A DNA stretch of 25,111 nt from UBA11710 sp049287025 (GCA_049287025.1 JBAQFA010000057.1:1-25111); one strand, 5' to 3'; shown: positions 6,627 through 14,333, numbered from the stretch's first letter. Notes: a model not told the origin generated them from the letters alone. Made by a program: numbers and translations.

Positions 6627-7892
6627 ATGATAAAGAATATTTTTATAAAAAAAATAAATAGTCTGCGTCATCTTTTCTATGCATGGTATGGCAGTGTTAA
6701 GTATCATCATCCATCAGAAGAATTATTAGTTATCGGCATTACTGGTACGACAGGCAAGTCTAGTGTGATTCATTTTTTACGCCAGGTTTTGGAATATGCT
6801 GGTTTTAAAGTTGGCAGTTTATCAACCGTTGATTTTTATATTAATGGCAAAATAGAATTGAATGATAAAAAGATGACCATGGTGGGTAAAATGTTTATCC
6901 AAGAAAAGTTGCGTGCTATGGTAGATGCAGGCTGTAATATCGCAATTGTCGAAACCACGTCCGAAGGGCGAGTACAAAATCGTCATCGGTTTATAAATTA
7001 TGACATGATGCTCTTAAATAATTTATACCCCGAGCATATTGAATCGCATGGTAGTTTTGAAAATTATAAACAAGCGAAGATTGATCTGTTTGCCTATACT
7101 GCCAAATGCAAAGAAAAAAAGTCTGGCAAGATTGCCTTTGTAAGTGGCGAGAATAAATATGCTCAAGAATTTTTGCAATTTAATTTTGATCAAAAAATAA
7201 AATTTACTTTGACAGATAAAAGTATTACTTCAGACAAAGACGGCGTGCATTTTAGTATACATGGTTATAATTTTTCTGCTCCGCTCTATGGTAAACATAA
7301 TGCCGAGAATCTAATTGCCGTGGTTGAGGTTGGTCGAGCTCTAGATATTGATTGGCAAGTATTGCAAGAAGCTGTGGCACAAATAAAATCACCACCTGGT
7401 AGAATTGAATTTATTACTGAAGCAGAAAAATCTGGATTTAAAGTAATTGTTGATTATGCGTTTGAACCAAAAGCTTTATCAGCTCTTTATGAAGTGGTTG
7501 GTCAATTAGAAATTAAGGGTAAAATTATTCATGTTTGTGGTTCTACTGGTGGGGGACGAGACAAGGCAAGACGCGAACCGATTGGTAAGTTAGTTGGTGA
7601 AAAATCTGATATTTTTATTATTACTGACGAAGATTCGTATGACGAAGACCCATTAGAAATTATGGAAGCAGTAAAAAAAGGTGCTTTGTCTGTGGGCAAA
7701 GAAGAAGGAAAAAATTTGTTTATGATTTTAGATAGGGGAGAGGCAATTAAAAAAGCTTTGGATTTAGCTGAAGTGGGTGATCTAGTTTTGGTAACAGGTA
7801 AGGGGAGTGAACAGAAGATGTGTGTGGCGGGTGGCAAGATGATTGATTGGGATGATAGAGTCTTGGTCCACAAATATTTAGACAATAGATAG
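6627..7892 (+). CDS. Mur ligase family protein (MurE-like)
   Basis: A 421-residue ATP-dependent amide ligase of the Mur family, which adds amino acids to UDP-MurNAc-peptide in the cytoplasm. P-loop GITGTTGKSSVIHF at about residues 37-50; ETTSEG with the Mg-binding glutamate; HIESHGSFENYKQAKIDLF, whose K matches the carbamylated lysine; KHNAENLIAVVEV; PPGRIEFI; HVCGSTGGGRDKARR; LVTGKGSEQ near the C-terminus. Two places depart from textbook MurE: DYAFEPKAL stands where DYAHTP is expected, and TDEDSYDEDP stands at the diaminopimelate DNPR motif, so the amino acid added may differ. The N-terminal UDP-substrate domain is short compared with MurE (about 490 residues). No Shine-Dalgarno. Likely peptidoglycan or a related ligation; exact substrate unknown. 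Confidence 0.8.
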   Translation: MIKNIFIKKINSLRHLFYAWYGSVKYHHPSEELLVIGITGTTGKSSVIHFLRQVLEYAGFKVGSLSTVDFYINGKIELNDKKMTMVGKMFIQEKLRAMVDAGCNIAIVETTSEGRVQNRHRFINYDMMLLNNLYPEHIESHGSFENYKQAKIDLFAYTAKCKEKKSGKIAFVSGENKYAQEFLQFNFDQKIKFTLTDKSITSDKDGVHFSIHGYNFSAPLYGKHNAENLIAVVEVGRALDIDWQVLQEAVAQIKSPPGRIEFITEAEKSGFKVIVDYAFEPKALSALYEVVGQLEIKGKIIHVCGSTGGGRDKARREPIGKLVGEKSDIFIITDEDSYDEDPLEIMEAVKKGALSVGKEEGKNLFMILDRGEAIKKALDLAEVGDLVLVTGKGSEQKMCVAGGKMIDWDDRVLVHKYLDNR

Positions 7893-7966
7893 AACACGGA
7901 TTTAACGGATTGAACTGATAAAAACAGATCTGTTCAAATTCGTTAAATCAGTTTAATTTGTGTTCT
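7891..7966. repeat. Inverted repeat overlapping the Mur ligase stop
   Basis: AGAACAC...GATTTAACGGATTGAAC pairs with GTTCAAATTCGTTAAATC...GTGTTCT. The core CGTTAAATC resembles the inverted repeats at 16980-17065 and 18184-18272, suggesting one dispersed family. Confidence 0.7.
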
Positions 7967-7984
7967 ATTTACAAAGTTAATTCT

Positions 7985-8629
7985 ATGTCCGTTGAATCAA
8001 AAATTAAACTAAAAGACAATGAACAGATCATTAATATTGTTCATCGTTATGGCCTAACTTTTTTTTGGTCATGGTTAATAATTTTTATTTTAATTACCGC
8101 GCCATTCTTTTTTATGTTTTGGTTGTTTAATAATAGCTTGTGGGGACAAATATTATTTGCTGGGTCACTAGTTTTGGGATTATTTTTATTATTTAGAACG
8201 ATTTTTATTTGGCAGAAAAATGTTTTGTTAATTACTACACACAGGATAGTAGATTTTGATCGACAAGGATTTTTTGAAGAAATTGTTTCCAATGTCGCTT
8301 ATGATCAAATGGAGGATGTAATGGGAAAAATTTCTGGCTTGTTTGGCACGATTTTTCGCTATGGCAATGTGACGATTCAAACTGGGAATGGTAAAGTCCA
8401 GATTATAATTGATAAAATAAAACAACCAGTCTTTATTCAACAAGAAATTACAGAATTACGTGATCAGTTTGTGGCTAAAAATTCACAGACTTCCGGGGTG
8501 ATTACGACTGACGATATTATTGATTCAATATATGAATTAGAAGAATTAGATTTGCTACGAGTAAAAAAGACTATAGAAAAAAGATTAGATAGTTTAGTAC
8601 AAGATACTTCTCAAGAAGATGAAGAATAA
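7985..8629 (+). CDS. Membrane protein with bacterial PH domain
   Basis: A 214-residue protein from ATG 7985. Two adjacent TM segments (about residues 24-47 and 52-73; WSWLIIFILITAPFFFMFW and FAGSLVLGLFLLFR) are followed by a PH-like region of the YdbS/DUF304 (bPH_2) type: LLITTHRIVDFDRQGFF, SNVAYDQMEDVMGKISGLFGTIFRYGNVTIQTGNG. The C-terminal 60 residues are acidic and helical. The family's role is not known in detail; it is common in Gram-positives and CPR. An upstream non-ATG start would add nine residues but falls in the inverted repeat. It ends 15 bases before a bidirectional terminator shared with the minus-strand cassette. Confidence 0.75.
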   Translation: MSVESKIKLKDNEQIINIVHRYGLTFFWSWLIIFILITAPFFFMFWLFNNSLWGQILFAGSLVLGLFLLFRTIFIWQKNVLLITTHRIVDFDRQGFFEEIVSNVAYDQMEDVMGKISGLFGTIFRYGNVTIQTGNGKVQIIIDKIKQPVFIQQEITELRDQFVAKNSQTSGVITTDDIIDSIYELEELDLLRVKKTIEKRLDSLVQDTSQEDEE

Positions 8630-8639
8630 TAGTAAAAAA

Positions 8640-8674
8640 TAAAACCACTCCGAGTACTCGGGGTGGATTTTTTT
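8640..8674. terminator. Bidirectional terminator
   Basis: CCACTCCGAGTACTCGGGGTGG is a near-perfect palindrome with T7 on the plus side and TTTTATTTTTT on the minus side. It ends both the PH-domain gene and the converging GC-rich cassette 4. Confidence 0.85.
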
Positions 8675-8738
8675 AGGGGTCGACGTCGTTTGGGGCGCGG
8701 GGTACGACGCAGACCCCGATTGGCGACTTTTCGCTCAT
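8673..8738 (-). CDS. Possible 21-residue peptide in cassette 4
   Basis: Directly after the stop codon of the upstream 70-codon gene comes AGGAGG, overlapping the TAG, then six bases later an ATG opening a 21-codon ORF (MSEKSPIGVCVVPRAPNDVDP is the product; 21 residues beginning MSEKSP and ending NDVDP) and a TAA at the foot of the terminator. The near-perfect ribosome site, spacing and fit between stop codon and terminator argue for translation. One Cys, two Pro, no TM. Function unknown; could be a small protein partner or a toxin-like peptide. Confidence 0.5.
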   Translation of the reverse strand: MSEKSPIGVCVVPRAPNDVDP

Positions 8739-8746
8739 GTTTCCTC

Positions 8747-8959
8747 CTACATTGTGACGGAGACCATCGGAGTTACTACCCCCGGGTGGAGAGTGCGCAA
8801 GATAGCACTCCACTCGTTGGTTTTCTCCTCGATGATCTTTCGGACGACTCGAGCGAGAGCCTCTTGTCCACTGAAATTTGGGACGAAGACGGCTACGTCT
8901 ATCGAGCATCCTGTTGTGACACAGCGAACCTTGAACGCGAGCCTGCGCATGTTTTTCAT
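8747..8959 (-). CDS. Small protein of GC-rich cassette 4
   Basis: A 70-residue protein I do not recognise, from ATG 8959, which has GAGGGGAA six bases upstream; in-frame ATGs further upstream lack such a site. The sequence begins MKNMRRLAFKVRCVTTGCSI, with two cysteines six apart, a central amphipathic helix (GQEALARVVRKIIEEKTNEW) and a short hydrophobic tail. Compact alpha/beta fold likely. GC-rich codon use, own promoter, opposite direction to neighbours, and a second tiny ORF behind it make this a two-gene cassette. Confidence 0.65.
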   Translation of the reverse strand: MKNMRRLAFKVRCVTTGCSIDVAVFVPNFSGQEALARVVRKIIEEKTNEWSAILRTLHPGVVTPMVSVTM

Positions 8960-8993
8960 GTGCTTTCCCCTCGTTTTCGGTTGCCTACCATAC

Positions 8994-9022
8994 ATTTTAT
9001 CACTACTACAAAAATAGCACAA
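8994..9022 (-). promoter_or_regulatory. Promoter of cassette 4
   Basis: Minus strand: TTGTGC (9022-9017), 17-base spacer, TAAAAT (8999-8994). Lies in AT-rich DNA, back to back with the FtsB-like gene promoter about 40 bases away. Confidence 0.6.
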
Positions 9023-9057
9023 TATTTAATCCACATATTCTAAAGTTTTTTGTTTTG

Positions 9058-9066
9058 TGCTATAAT
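9058..9066 (+). promoter_or_regulatory. Extended -10 promoter of the FtsB-like gene
   Basis: TGC-TATAAT, 18 bases before ATG 9085; no good -35. Divergent to the cassette 4 promoter. Confidence 0.6.
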
Positions 9067-9084
9067 ATGTTTTGAAATAATAAT

Positions 9085-9495
9085 ATGACTACACGCCACG
9101 AACAATCACTGGTACGGCGATTTTTTGCATCGCGCATGTTTTTGGTTGTGGCTTTTGTCATAGCGATTCTTGTGGCCCTAGGTTATGCGCGAGCTTATTA
9201 CCAGGATTACAAAATTAATCAAGAAATTGAGGCTTTACAAGCCCAAGTAAAATCTTTGGAACACAAAAAACTAGAATCAATGGAAATATTAAAATATGTG
9301 ACGAGCCCAGAATTTGTTGAAGAAAAAGCTAGAACAGAATTGAACATGAAAAAGCCAGGTGAAAATGTAGTCGTGATTAATGGCTTAGTTGAGAGCAATA
9401 AGACAAAGGAATCTAACCCTGTGGAAAACAATGACTTGAACAATCAGACCAAATGGTGGTATTATTTTATACATCAAGAGCCCAATATGCCTTAA
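9085..9495 (+). CDS. FtsB/DivIC-like septum formation protein
   Basis: A 136-residue bitopic protein: short basic cytoplasmic N-terminus, one TM segment (about residues 18-38, MFLVVAFVIAILVALGYA), then a coiled coil (KINQEIEALQAQVKSLEHKK) and the family's conserved end, YVTSPEFVEEKARTELNMKKPGENVVVI. This matches the DivIC/FtsB family (Pfam PF04977), which links early and late division proteins in the divisome. The last 35 residues are an Asn/Lys-rich tail. No Shine-Dalgarno; leader about ten bases. It lies just before a parvulin-type foldase, and ftsE/ftsX are 3 kb downstream, so the area is enriched in cell-envelope functions. Confidence 0.85.
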   Translation: MTTRHEQSLVRRFFASRMFLVVAFVIAILVALGYARAYYQDYKINQEIEALQAQVKSLEHKKLESMEILKYVTSPEFVEEKARTELNMKKPGENVVVINGLVESNKTKESNPVENNDLNNQTKWWYYFIHQEPNMP

Positions 9496-9563
9496 ATTCT
9501 TTAATCTAAAAACATAGCATTTTTGCTAATAAATTATTAATTATTTAATTATTAAAATAAAAT

Positions 9564-10646
9564 ATGGTAGAAGAACAAAAAGTAGAGGAGAAAGCAAAGG
9601 TTTCTCCGCAGTCCAATCTAAAGGTTTTTGCCTATGGACTAGTTGGTATCTTGGTTTTGGCAGTATTAATTATTGGTGGTGTGACTGTGAAGGCAGTCAA
9701 TAGTCTTTCACAAAATAGTTTTGTCTTAAAAGTGGCCAAGGTTTTGGATTTGCCAGCTGCCAAAATTAATGGCATGAAAGTATCATACAATGATTATGTG
9801 GATGATTTGAATACTTTAAATAAGTTTTATACTAATACTCCAGATACACCAGCGCCAACGGCTGAACAAGTTTCTGATCAAGTTTTGAGCCGATTGTTGG
9901 CCAATAAATTAATTGGAAAAATTGCTACTAGCTATGATGTAAAAGTGACAGATGAAGACATGGCAGAATTTAAAAAGAATTTAATTGCTCAATTTGAAAC
10001 AGAAGCCAAGGCTGAAGAAGAATTGATGACAAAATATGGCTGGACTTTAGATAAATATATGGAAAGAGTCGTTGGGCCAATTTTGGTAGAACAAAAATTG
10101 CAACAAGCTTTTAATGAAACAACAACTGTAAATGCGGATGACAAATTTAAACAAGAACAAGTTCAAGCCAGACATATTTTGTTTGCGGTAAAAGATGAAG
10201 CAGAAAGAGCCGCGGTAAAAACTGAGGCAGAAAAAGTTTTACAAGAACTGAAAGCTGGTGGTGATTTTGCCAAGTTGGCCGCTCAATACAGCGCTGACAC
10301 TGCTAACAAAGATAATGGTGGTGATTTAGGTTGGTTTGGCAAAGGTCAAATGGTCCCAGAATTTGAAAATGCTGTATTTGCTTTGGAACCAAGCCAAATG
10401 TCAGAGAATTTAGTAGAAACTTCTTATGGTTTTCACATTGTAAAAGTGGAAGGCAAAAGAACAGTCAAAGATTATTTTGCTTTTATGGATGATCAATTCA
10501 AGAATGCTGATATAAAGATTGTAATCAAGGCTCATAATCCATTTGAACAGTTACAACAGCAAGCAAATGTACAAGTTGACACAGAAACAATTGATGCTCC
10601 AGTGGTAGAAGTGAATACTGAAGAGCCTGTAGAAGTAAAAAATTAA
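9564..10646 (+). CDS. Membrane-anchored parvulin-type peptidyl-prolyl isomerase (PrsA/SurA-like)
   Basis: A 360-residue foldase. A TM anchor at about residues 24-47 (VFAYGLVGILVLAVLIIGGV) is followed by a SurA-N-like helical region (about 65-195) and one PpiC/rotamase domain at about 198-295. Rotamase marks: ARHILF, LKAGGDFAKLAAQYSAD, GGDLGWFGKGQMVPEFENA, YGFHIVKV. It would catalyse cis-trans isomerisation of prolyl bonds and help fold exported proteins outside the membrane. The tail is rich in Glu, Val and Thr. PrsA is a lipoprotein; here there is a TM anchor instead of a lipobox. No Shine-Dalgarno. Ends in a strong terminator before tRNA-Gly. Confidence 0.9.
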   Translation: MVEEQKVEEKAKVSPQSNLKVFAYGLVGILVLAVLIIGGVTVKAVNSLSQNSFVLKVAKVLDLPAAKINGMKVSYNDYVDDLNTLNKFYTNTPDTPAPTAEQVSDQVLSRLLANKLIGKIATSYDVKVTDEDMAEFKKNLIAQFETEAKAEEELMTKYGWTLDKYMERVVGPILVEQKLQQAFNETTTVNADDKFKQEQVQARHILFAVKDEAERAAVKTEAEKVLQELKAGGDFAKLAAQYSADTANKDNGGDLGWFGKGQMVPEFENAVFALEPSQMSENLVETSYGFHIVKVEGKRTVKDYFAFMDDQFKNADIKIVIKAHNPFEQLQQQANVQVDTETIDAPVVEVNTEEPVEVKN

Positions 10647-10654
10647 AATCTATA

Positions 10655-10680
10655 AAACCCCCAATAATGGGGGTTTTTAA
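10655..10680 (+). terminator. Intrinsic terminator after the foldase gene
   Basis: AAAACCCCC / GGGGGTTTTT stem with loop AATAAT. Confidence 0.9.
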
Positions 10681-10682
10681 AC

Positions 10683-10753
10683 GCGGGTATAGTATAATGG
10701 TAATATGTAACCTTCCCAAGGTTGAGCCACGGGTTCGATTCCCGTTACCCGCT
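10683..10753 (+). tRNA. tRNA-Gly (anticodon CCC)
   Basis: Acceptor GCGGGTA / TACCCGC, anticodon stem TAACC / GGTTG around loop TTCCCAA, T-arm CGGG-TTCGATT-CCCG, discriminator T. The 3' CCA is not encoded, so a CCA-adding enzyme is required. The anticodon reads GGG. Confidence 0.95.
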
Positions 10754-10783
10754 CGTAACAGTAAATTTTAAATTACAAATCAT

Positions 10784-11098
10784 ATGGATAATAAAAAATT
10801 AATTCAATATAGTTTTGTTCATTCTGTTGGTGTATTTGCTTACATTCTTTTTGTTTCATTGCTCATGAATAATGCAAAATATTTAGTTGATAAAGTAAAT
10901 GATGTGATTGGCGGAGCAATGTTTTTGTCATTGTTTGTTTTGTCAGCCACTGTAGTTGGTTCATTGATTTTTGCTCGGCCAATAATGATGTATTTGGATG
11001 GCAATAAAAAAGAAGCGATAAAATTACTTTTTTATACTGTAGCTTGGTTATTTGTTTTATTAGCTTTGATTGTAACAAGTTTGATATTTTTAAAATAA
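10784..11098 (+). CDS. Small membrane protein, three TM segments
   Basis: A 104-residue hydrophobic protein without a family I can name. TM segments at about residues 12-30, 42-66 and 80-102; the loop between the second and third holds RPIMMYLDGNKKEAIK. Proteins of this shape are often found in Patescibacteria and some relate to DUF5671-like or pilus-associated small membrane proteins, but I cannot confirm that. No Shine-Dalgarno. The next gene follows within 60 bases, so the two may share a transcript. Confidence 0.65.
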   Translation: MDNKKLIQYSFVHSVGVFAYILFVSLLMNNAKYLVDKVNDVIGGAMFLSLFVLSATVVGSLIFARPIMMYLDGNKKEAIKLLFYTVAWLFVLLALIVTSLIFLK

Positions 11099-11153
11099 TA
11101 TGTTAAAAAATCTAAATATTTTGACAATTAATTTACATCTTATTTATAAAAAT

Positions 11154-11888
11154 ATGTTTAGGATTTTTTTTATAGCAAGTTTTATTTTTATTTCAGTTAT
11201 ATTTTCTGGTTGTTCTATAATCAAAGATCGTAATATTGAAAATTCAAAAGAATCTACAACTGTCACCAGTGAAGAAAAAATAGTGGCCCAGACCAAGTCT
11301 GTAAATAATTTACAAAACTATGACAGCAAGGTGATTCCTCAAAAGAAAACCATGTCAGATCTTGAAATAATGCAAGAACAAAGAAAATTGGTTGAATATA
11401 AAACAAAACATGCGGAGTATGATTGGCAAGAATTTGAAAATCAAGAACTTGGTATTAAATTTGAATTTCCTATACCAGTCGGTGCAACTGTTCCGTCAAC
11501 TGCTGTTCATTTAGATGATTATTTGTATTTTAATTGGGATATTGATTTTTATGGTAGGACATCTTTTGCAACAGCTGTTTCTAAAAACTTTATGCCAGAC
11601 CGAACAAGGTGGTATACAGAAAATTATGAAATTGCATTTGAAAAGGACGGATATGATCATGTAAAAAATCCTATAAAAATTGATCTACAGAATGGTCTAT
11701 CTGGCGTAGTTTATACTGTTAATAATTATCTTGAGCCAGAGGAACGGGCTGGTCAATTATTGATTGTTGTCTTACCAGATGGTTATTATCCTGGTATTAA
11801 AACTATTAATTTCTTTTTTGCTTTTGAACCAATAACCTTTGATGATATAGTGCGGGTGGCTAATTCGCTACAATTATTAAAAAAATAA
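11154..11888 (+). CDS. Putative lipoprotein
   Basis: A 244-residue protein from ATG 11154, chosen because it gives a clean lipoprotein signal: MFRIFFIASFIFISVIFSGC, lipobox FSGC with Cys20. An upstream in-frame ATG (11100) would put 18 polar residues before the signal. After the Cys comes a Ser/Lys/Glu linker and a globular part (about residues 95-244) rich in Tyr, Trp and Phe. No family recognised. The mature part would be tethered to the outer face of the membrane. It is followed after one base by the next gene's start, so the three genes from 10784 to 12219 probably form one transcript. Confidence 0.7.
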   Translation: MFRIFFIASFIFISVIFSGCSIIKDRNIENSKESTTVTSEEKIVAQTKSVNNLQNYDSKVIPQKKTMSDLEIMQEQRKLVEYKTKHAEYDWQEFENQELGIKFEFPIPVGATVPSTAVHLDDYLYFNWDIDFYGRTSFATAVSKNFMPDRTRWYTENYEIAFEKDGYDHVKNPIKIDLQNGLSGVVYTVNNYLEPEERAGQLLIVVLPDGYYPGIKTINFFFAFEPITFDDIVRVANSLQLLKK

Positions 11889-11889
11889 T

Positions 11890-12219
11890 ATGCTACGTGA
11901 ATCTGATTATTTTAAAATAAAAGTGACAGTGCCAAAGGCTAATGTGGAAGAGGTCAGAAATGCTTTAGGACAGGCTGGAGCTGGTAAAATGGGAAATTAT
12001 GAATATTGTTCCTATTCTTACCCTGTAAAGGGCAAATTTAGGCCCACAGAGGGTGCTAATCCGACGATTGGTAGTATTAGTGTATTAGAAACTGTAGAAG
12101 AGGAGTGCATAGAGTGTATTTGTCATAAGGACATTTTGGAGAGTGTAATTGCTGAATTAAAGCGTGTACATCCGTATGAAGAGCCAGCATTTGATATTAT
12201 AAAACGGTGGGAAGTATAA
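11890..12219 (+). CDS. YqfO/NIF3-insert-like small domain protein
   Basis: A 109-residue protein matching the central PII/CutA-like domain found within YqfO-type NIF3 (DUF34) proteins: FKIKVTVPKANVEEVRNAL, GAGKMGNYEYCSYS, GKFRPTEGANPTIG and HPYEEPAFDI are all characteristic. In larger family members this domain sits between the two metal-binding NIF3 halves; here it stands alone, as in some short homologues. These domains trimerise like CutA and PII and may bind a ligand or metal; function unknown. Starts one base after the lipoprotein stop. No Shine-Dalgarno. Confidence 0.8.
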   Translation: MLRESDYFKIKVTVPKANVEEVRNALGQAGAGKMGNYEYCSYSYPVKGKFRPTEGANPTIGSISVLETVEEECIECICHKDILESVIAELKRVHPYEEPAFDIIKRWEV

Positions 12220-12259
12220 AAAAATTAATTTTGTTTACTTAGATTGTTTCGTGTAAAAA

Positions 12260-12362
12260 TACCTGCAAATTTCTAATTTCTAATTGACCTAATTTCTAAT
12301 AAAATTTTTAATTTGACATTTGATAATTATTTAGAAATTAGATATTAGAATAATTAGAAATT
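12260..12362. repeat. AT-rich inverted repeat before tRNA-Thr
   Basis: Tandem AATTTCTAATTTCTAATT on the left is matched by AATTAGAAATTAGATATTAG and AATTAGAAATTT on the right, giving a long imperfect hairpin. May end the upstream transcript. Confidence 0.6.
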
Positions 12363-12370
12363 TATATAAT

Positions 12371-12441
12371 GCCTCTCTAGTTCAGTGGCAGAACAACGGT
12401 ATCGTAAACCGTGGACGTCAGTTCGATTCTGACGAGAGGCT
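12371..12441 (+). tRNA. tRNA-Thr (anticodon CGT)
   Basis: Acceptor GCCTCTC / GAGAGGC, anticodon stem ACGGT / ACCGT around loop ATCGTAA, T-arm GTCAG-TTCGATT-CTGAC. No encoded CCA. Confidence 0.95.
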
Positions 12442-12643
12442 CTATCTCATTTAAACATATAAACAAAAAAACATTTAAACACTTATTGACACGGTGTTTT
12501 TTGTTTTATGTTATCTGTTATTTGTCACATGTTTCATGATTTGTGGTATGTGTTTCGTGTTTCGTGATTTTATGGTATAATATTTTCATCACTTATTTTA
12601 TGTAAGCTTTGTCGGCCTTGTAAGCTTTGTTAGCTTTGAAAGT
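12442..12643. other. Spacer between tRNA-Thr and ftsE, with extended -10 promoter
   Basis: No gene seen. Holds short repeats (GTTTCGTGTTTCGTGATT) and a TAAGCTTTGT microrepeat at 12602-12635 directly before ftsE. The likely ftsE promoter is TGG-TATAAT at 12573-12581, giving a leader of about 55 bases. Confidence 0.5.
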
Positions 12644-13324
12644 ATGATTAACCTCAAAGGCGTGTCAAAAAAATATTCAAAAGATAGTATTGGTTTAGAC
12701 AATATTGATCTTTGTATTGAAGCGGGTGAATTTGTTTCTATTGTCGGACAGAGCGGAACAGGTAAGACAACGTTAGTAAAATTATTAATTGCTGAAGAAA
12801 AACCAACTGCCGGCACAATTGAAGTTGGGGATTGGGACATTACCAATATTCCCCATCGTCATATTCCATTTTTACGTCGGCAAATTGGCGTAGTGTTTCA
12901 GGATTTCAAATTATTACCAACCAAGACTGTGCGAGAGAATGTGGCATTTGCTTTGCAGGTCGCGGGCGAATCGAGACATAGAATTTATGACGTGGTGCCA
13001 AAAGTTTTGGATATTGTGGGCCTAAGTCAAAAACATGATCGTTATCCACATCAGTTGTCTGGTGGAGAACAACAGCGCGTGGTGATTGCTCGTTCACTGG
13101 TTCATCGGCCAAAGATTTTGATCGGGGACGAACCAACCGGGAATTTGGATTCTATCAATACTCAAGAAATTATTGAGATTTTGAAAAAAATAAATGAATT
13201 TGGTACGACTGTTTTACTTGTCACGCACAATCGAGAAATTGTTAATCAATTGCGTGAGCGGGTGGTTACTCTGCATGATGGTAAAATAATTGCGGATGAG
13301 AAAGAAGGAAAATACCGTCTGTAA
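12644..13324 (+). CDS. ftsE: Cell-division ATP-binding protein FtsE
   Basis: A 226-residue ABC ATPase. Walker A GQSGTGKTTLVK (about residues 34-45), Q-loop VFQDFKLLPTKTVRENV, signature LSGGEQQRVVIARSLV, Walker B ILIGDEPTGNLD and switch His in LLVTHNREIV are complete. FtsKLLP after the Q-loop is typical of FtsE (DFKLL). With FtsX it forms an inner-membrane complex that drives a cell-wall hydrolase at the division site. The start ATG 12644 gives the usual MINLKGVSKKY opening. ftsX follows 100 bases later, the gap being filled by an inverted repeat. Confidence 0.95.
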   Translation: MINLKGVSKKYSKDSIGLDNIDLCIEAGEFVSIVGQSGTGKTTLVKLLIAEEKPTAGTIEVGDWDITNIPHRHIPFLRRQIGVVFQDFKLLPTKTVRENVAFALQVAGESRHRIYDVVPKVLDIVGLSQKHDRYPHQLSGGEQQRVVIARSLVHRPKILIGDEPTGNLDSINTQEIIEILKKINEFGTTVLLVTHNREIVNQLRERVVTLHDGKIIADEKEGKYRL

Positions 13325-13413
13325 CTATCCAAATATCCAGATAATCCAGATCTACAGATGTAATTGATATCTTAATATCCGTTAATCTGAATTATCTGGA
13401 TATCCGAATAGTT
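13323..13413. repeat. Inverted repeat between ftsE and ftsX
   Basis: Arms 13323-13351 (AACTATCCAAATATCCAGAT...) and 13385-13413 (...ATATCCGAATAGTT) are complementary at most positions. It fills the ftsE-ftsX gap. It has no U-tract, so it may modulate the ratio of the two products or the mRNA's stability instead of stopping transcription. Confidence 0.75.
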
Positions 13414-13424
13414 AATATCTTTGT

Positions 13425-14333
13425 ATGCTTTCATTACTTCGTATTATAAAATTCGCTCTCCAGGACATGTTCCGAAATTTTAGTTTGTCTTTCATGACTA
13501 TCTTGATTTTGGTTCTCATGCTTTTGTCAGTCAATACGTTTGTGATTGTTAATTTTATTACTAGTCAGGCAGTGCAGACAGTTAAAGATCAGATTGATGT
13601 GAGTGTGTATTTTGCTTCCGATGCGCCTGATGTGAAGATAGAAGAAGTAAAATCTTTTATTGATTCTTTTCCTGAGGTGACGGAAATTATTTATCTAGAC
13701 CGCGATCAAGTTTTGGTGCAGTTCAAAGAACAGCACAAAGACAATGCCGAGATTATGGCATCGGTTGATGAACTGGGTACCAATCCACTCGGGCCAACTA
13801 TGATTGTGAAGACGCGCGAACCACAAGATTATCAAAAAGTGATTACGGCTCTGACTATTCCAGAATATGAAAATATTATTGAAGCCAAAACTTTTGGTGA
13901 TACACAAAAAGCCATTGACCGGATCTATGTGATTACTACTCAGGTGGAACGCTTTACAGTCGGGATCAGTATTTTATTTGCGATTATTGCTTTCTTAATT
14001 ATTTTTAACACAATCCGAGTGGCGATTTATACTCAGCGTATAGAAATTAGTATCAAGAAGCTCGTGGGCGCTACCAATTGGTTTGTGCGTGGACCATATT
14101 TGGTAGAGTCATTGGTCTTTAGTATGATTAGTTTAGTATTTGGTTTGATTTTTACTCGGCTAGCGCTCTATGTGGTTGATCCCTATATTACAATCATATT
14201 CCAAAAGCCAAATATTTTGACTGATTATTATACGGCGCATTTATTATATTTAATCCTAGTACAGTTTTTAGTCGTTCTATTTTTAACGCTTATTTCTAGT
14301 TTGTTGGCGATGAGGAAACATTTGCGGGCTTAG
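13425..14333 (+). CDS. ftsX: Cell-division protein FtsX
   Basis: A 302-residue permease-like protein with the FtsX layout: cytoplasmic start, TM1 (about residues 21-45), an outer domain (about 46-180, with DQIDVSVYFASDAPDVKIEE and TEIIYLDRDQVLVQFKEQ, typical of the FtsX ECD), then TM2 (about 183-205), TM3 (about 225-250) and TM4 (about 272-297). The MacB/FtsX core SIKKLVGATNWFVRGPYLVE lies between TM2 and TM3. It senses the FtsE ATPase cycle and passes it to an extracellular peptidoglycan hydrolase. No hydrolase partner is visible here. Followed by a terminator. Confidence 0.95.
   Translation: MLSLLRIIKFALQDMFRNFSLSFMTILILVLMLLSVNTFVIVNFITSQAVQTVKDQIDVSVYFASDAPDVKIEEVKSFIDSFPEVTEIIYLDRDQVLVQFKEQHKDNAEIMASVDELGTNPLGPTMIVKTREPQDYQKVITALTIPEYENIIEAKTFGDTQKAIDRIYVITTQVERFTVGISILFAIIAFLIIFNTIRVAIYTQRIEISIKKLVGATNWFVRGPYLVESLVFSMISLVFGLIFTRLALYVVDPYITIIFQKPNILTDYYTAHLLYLILVQFLVVLFLTLISSLLAMRKHLRA

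Noticed and set aside
11121..11150. TTGACA ... TATAAA promoter inside the lipoprotein leader
   Set aside because: Transcription would begin after or at the ATG at 11154, so it cannot serve the chosen start; chance match in AT-rich DNA is likely.
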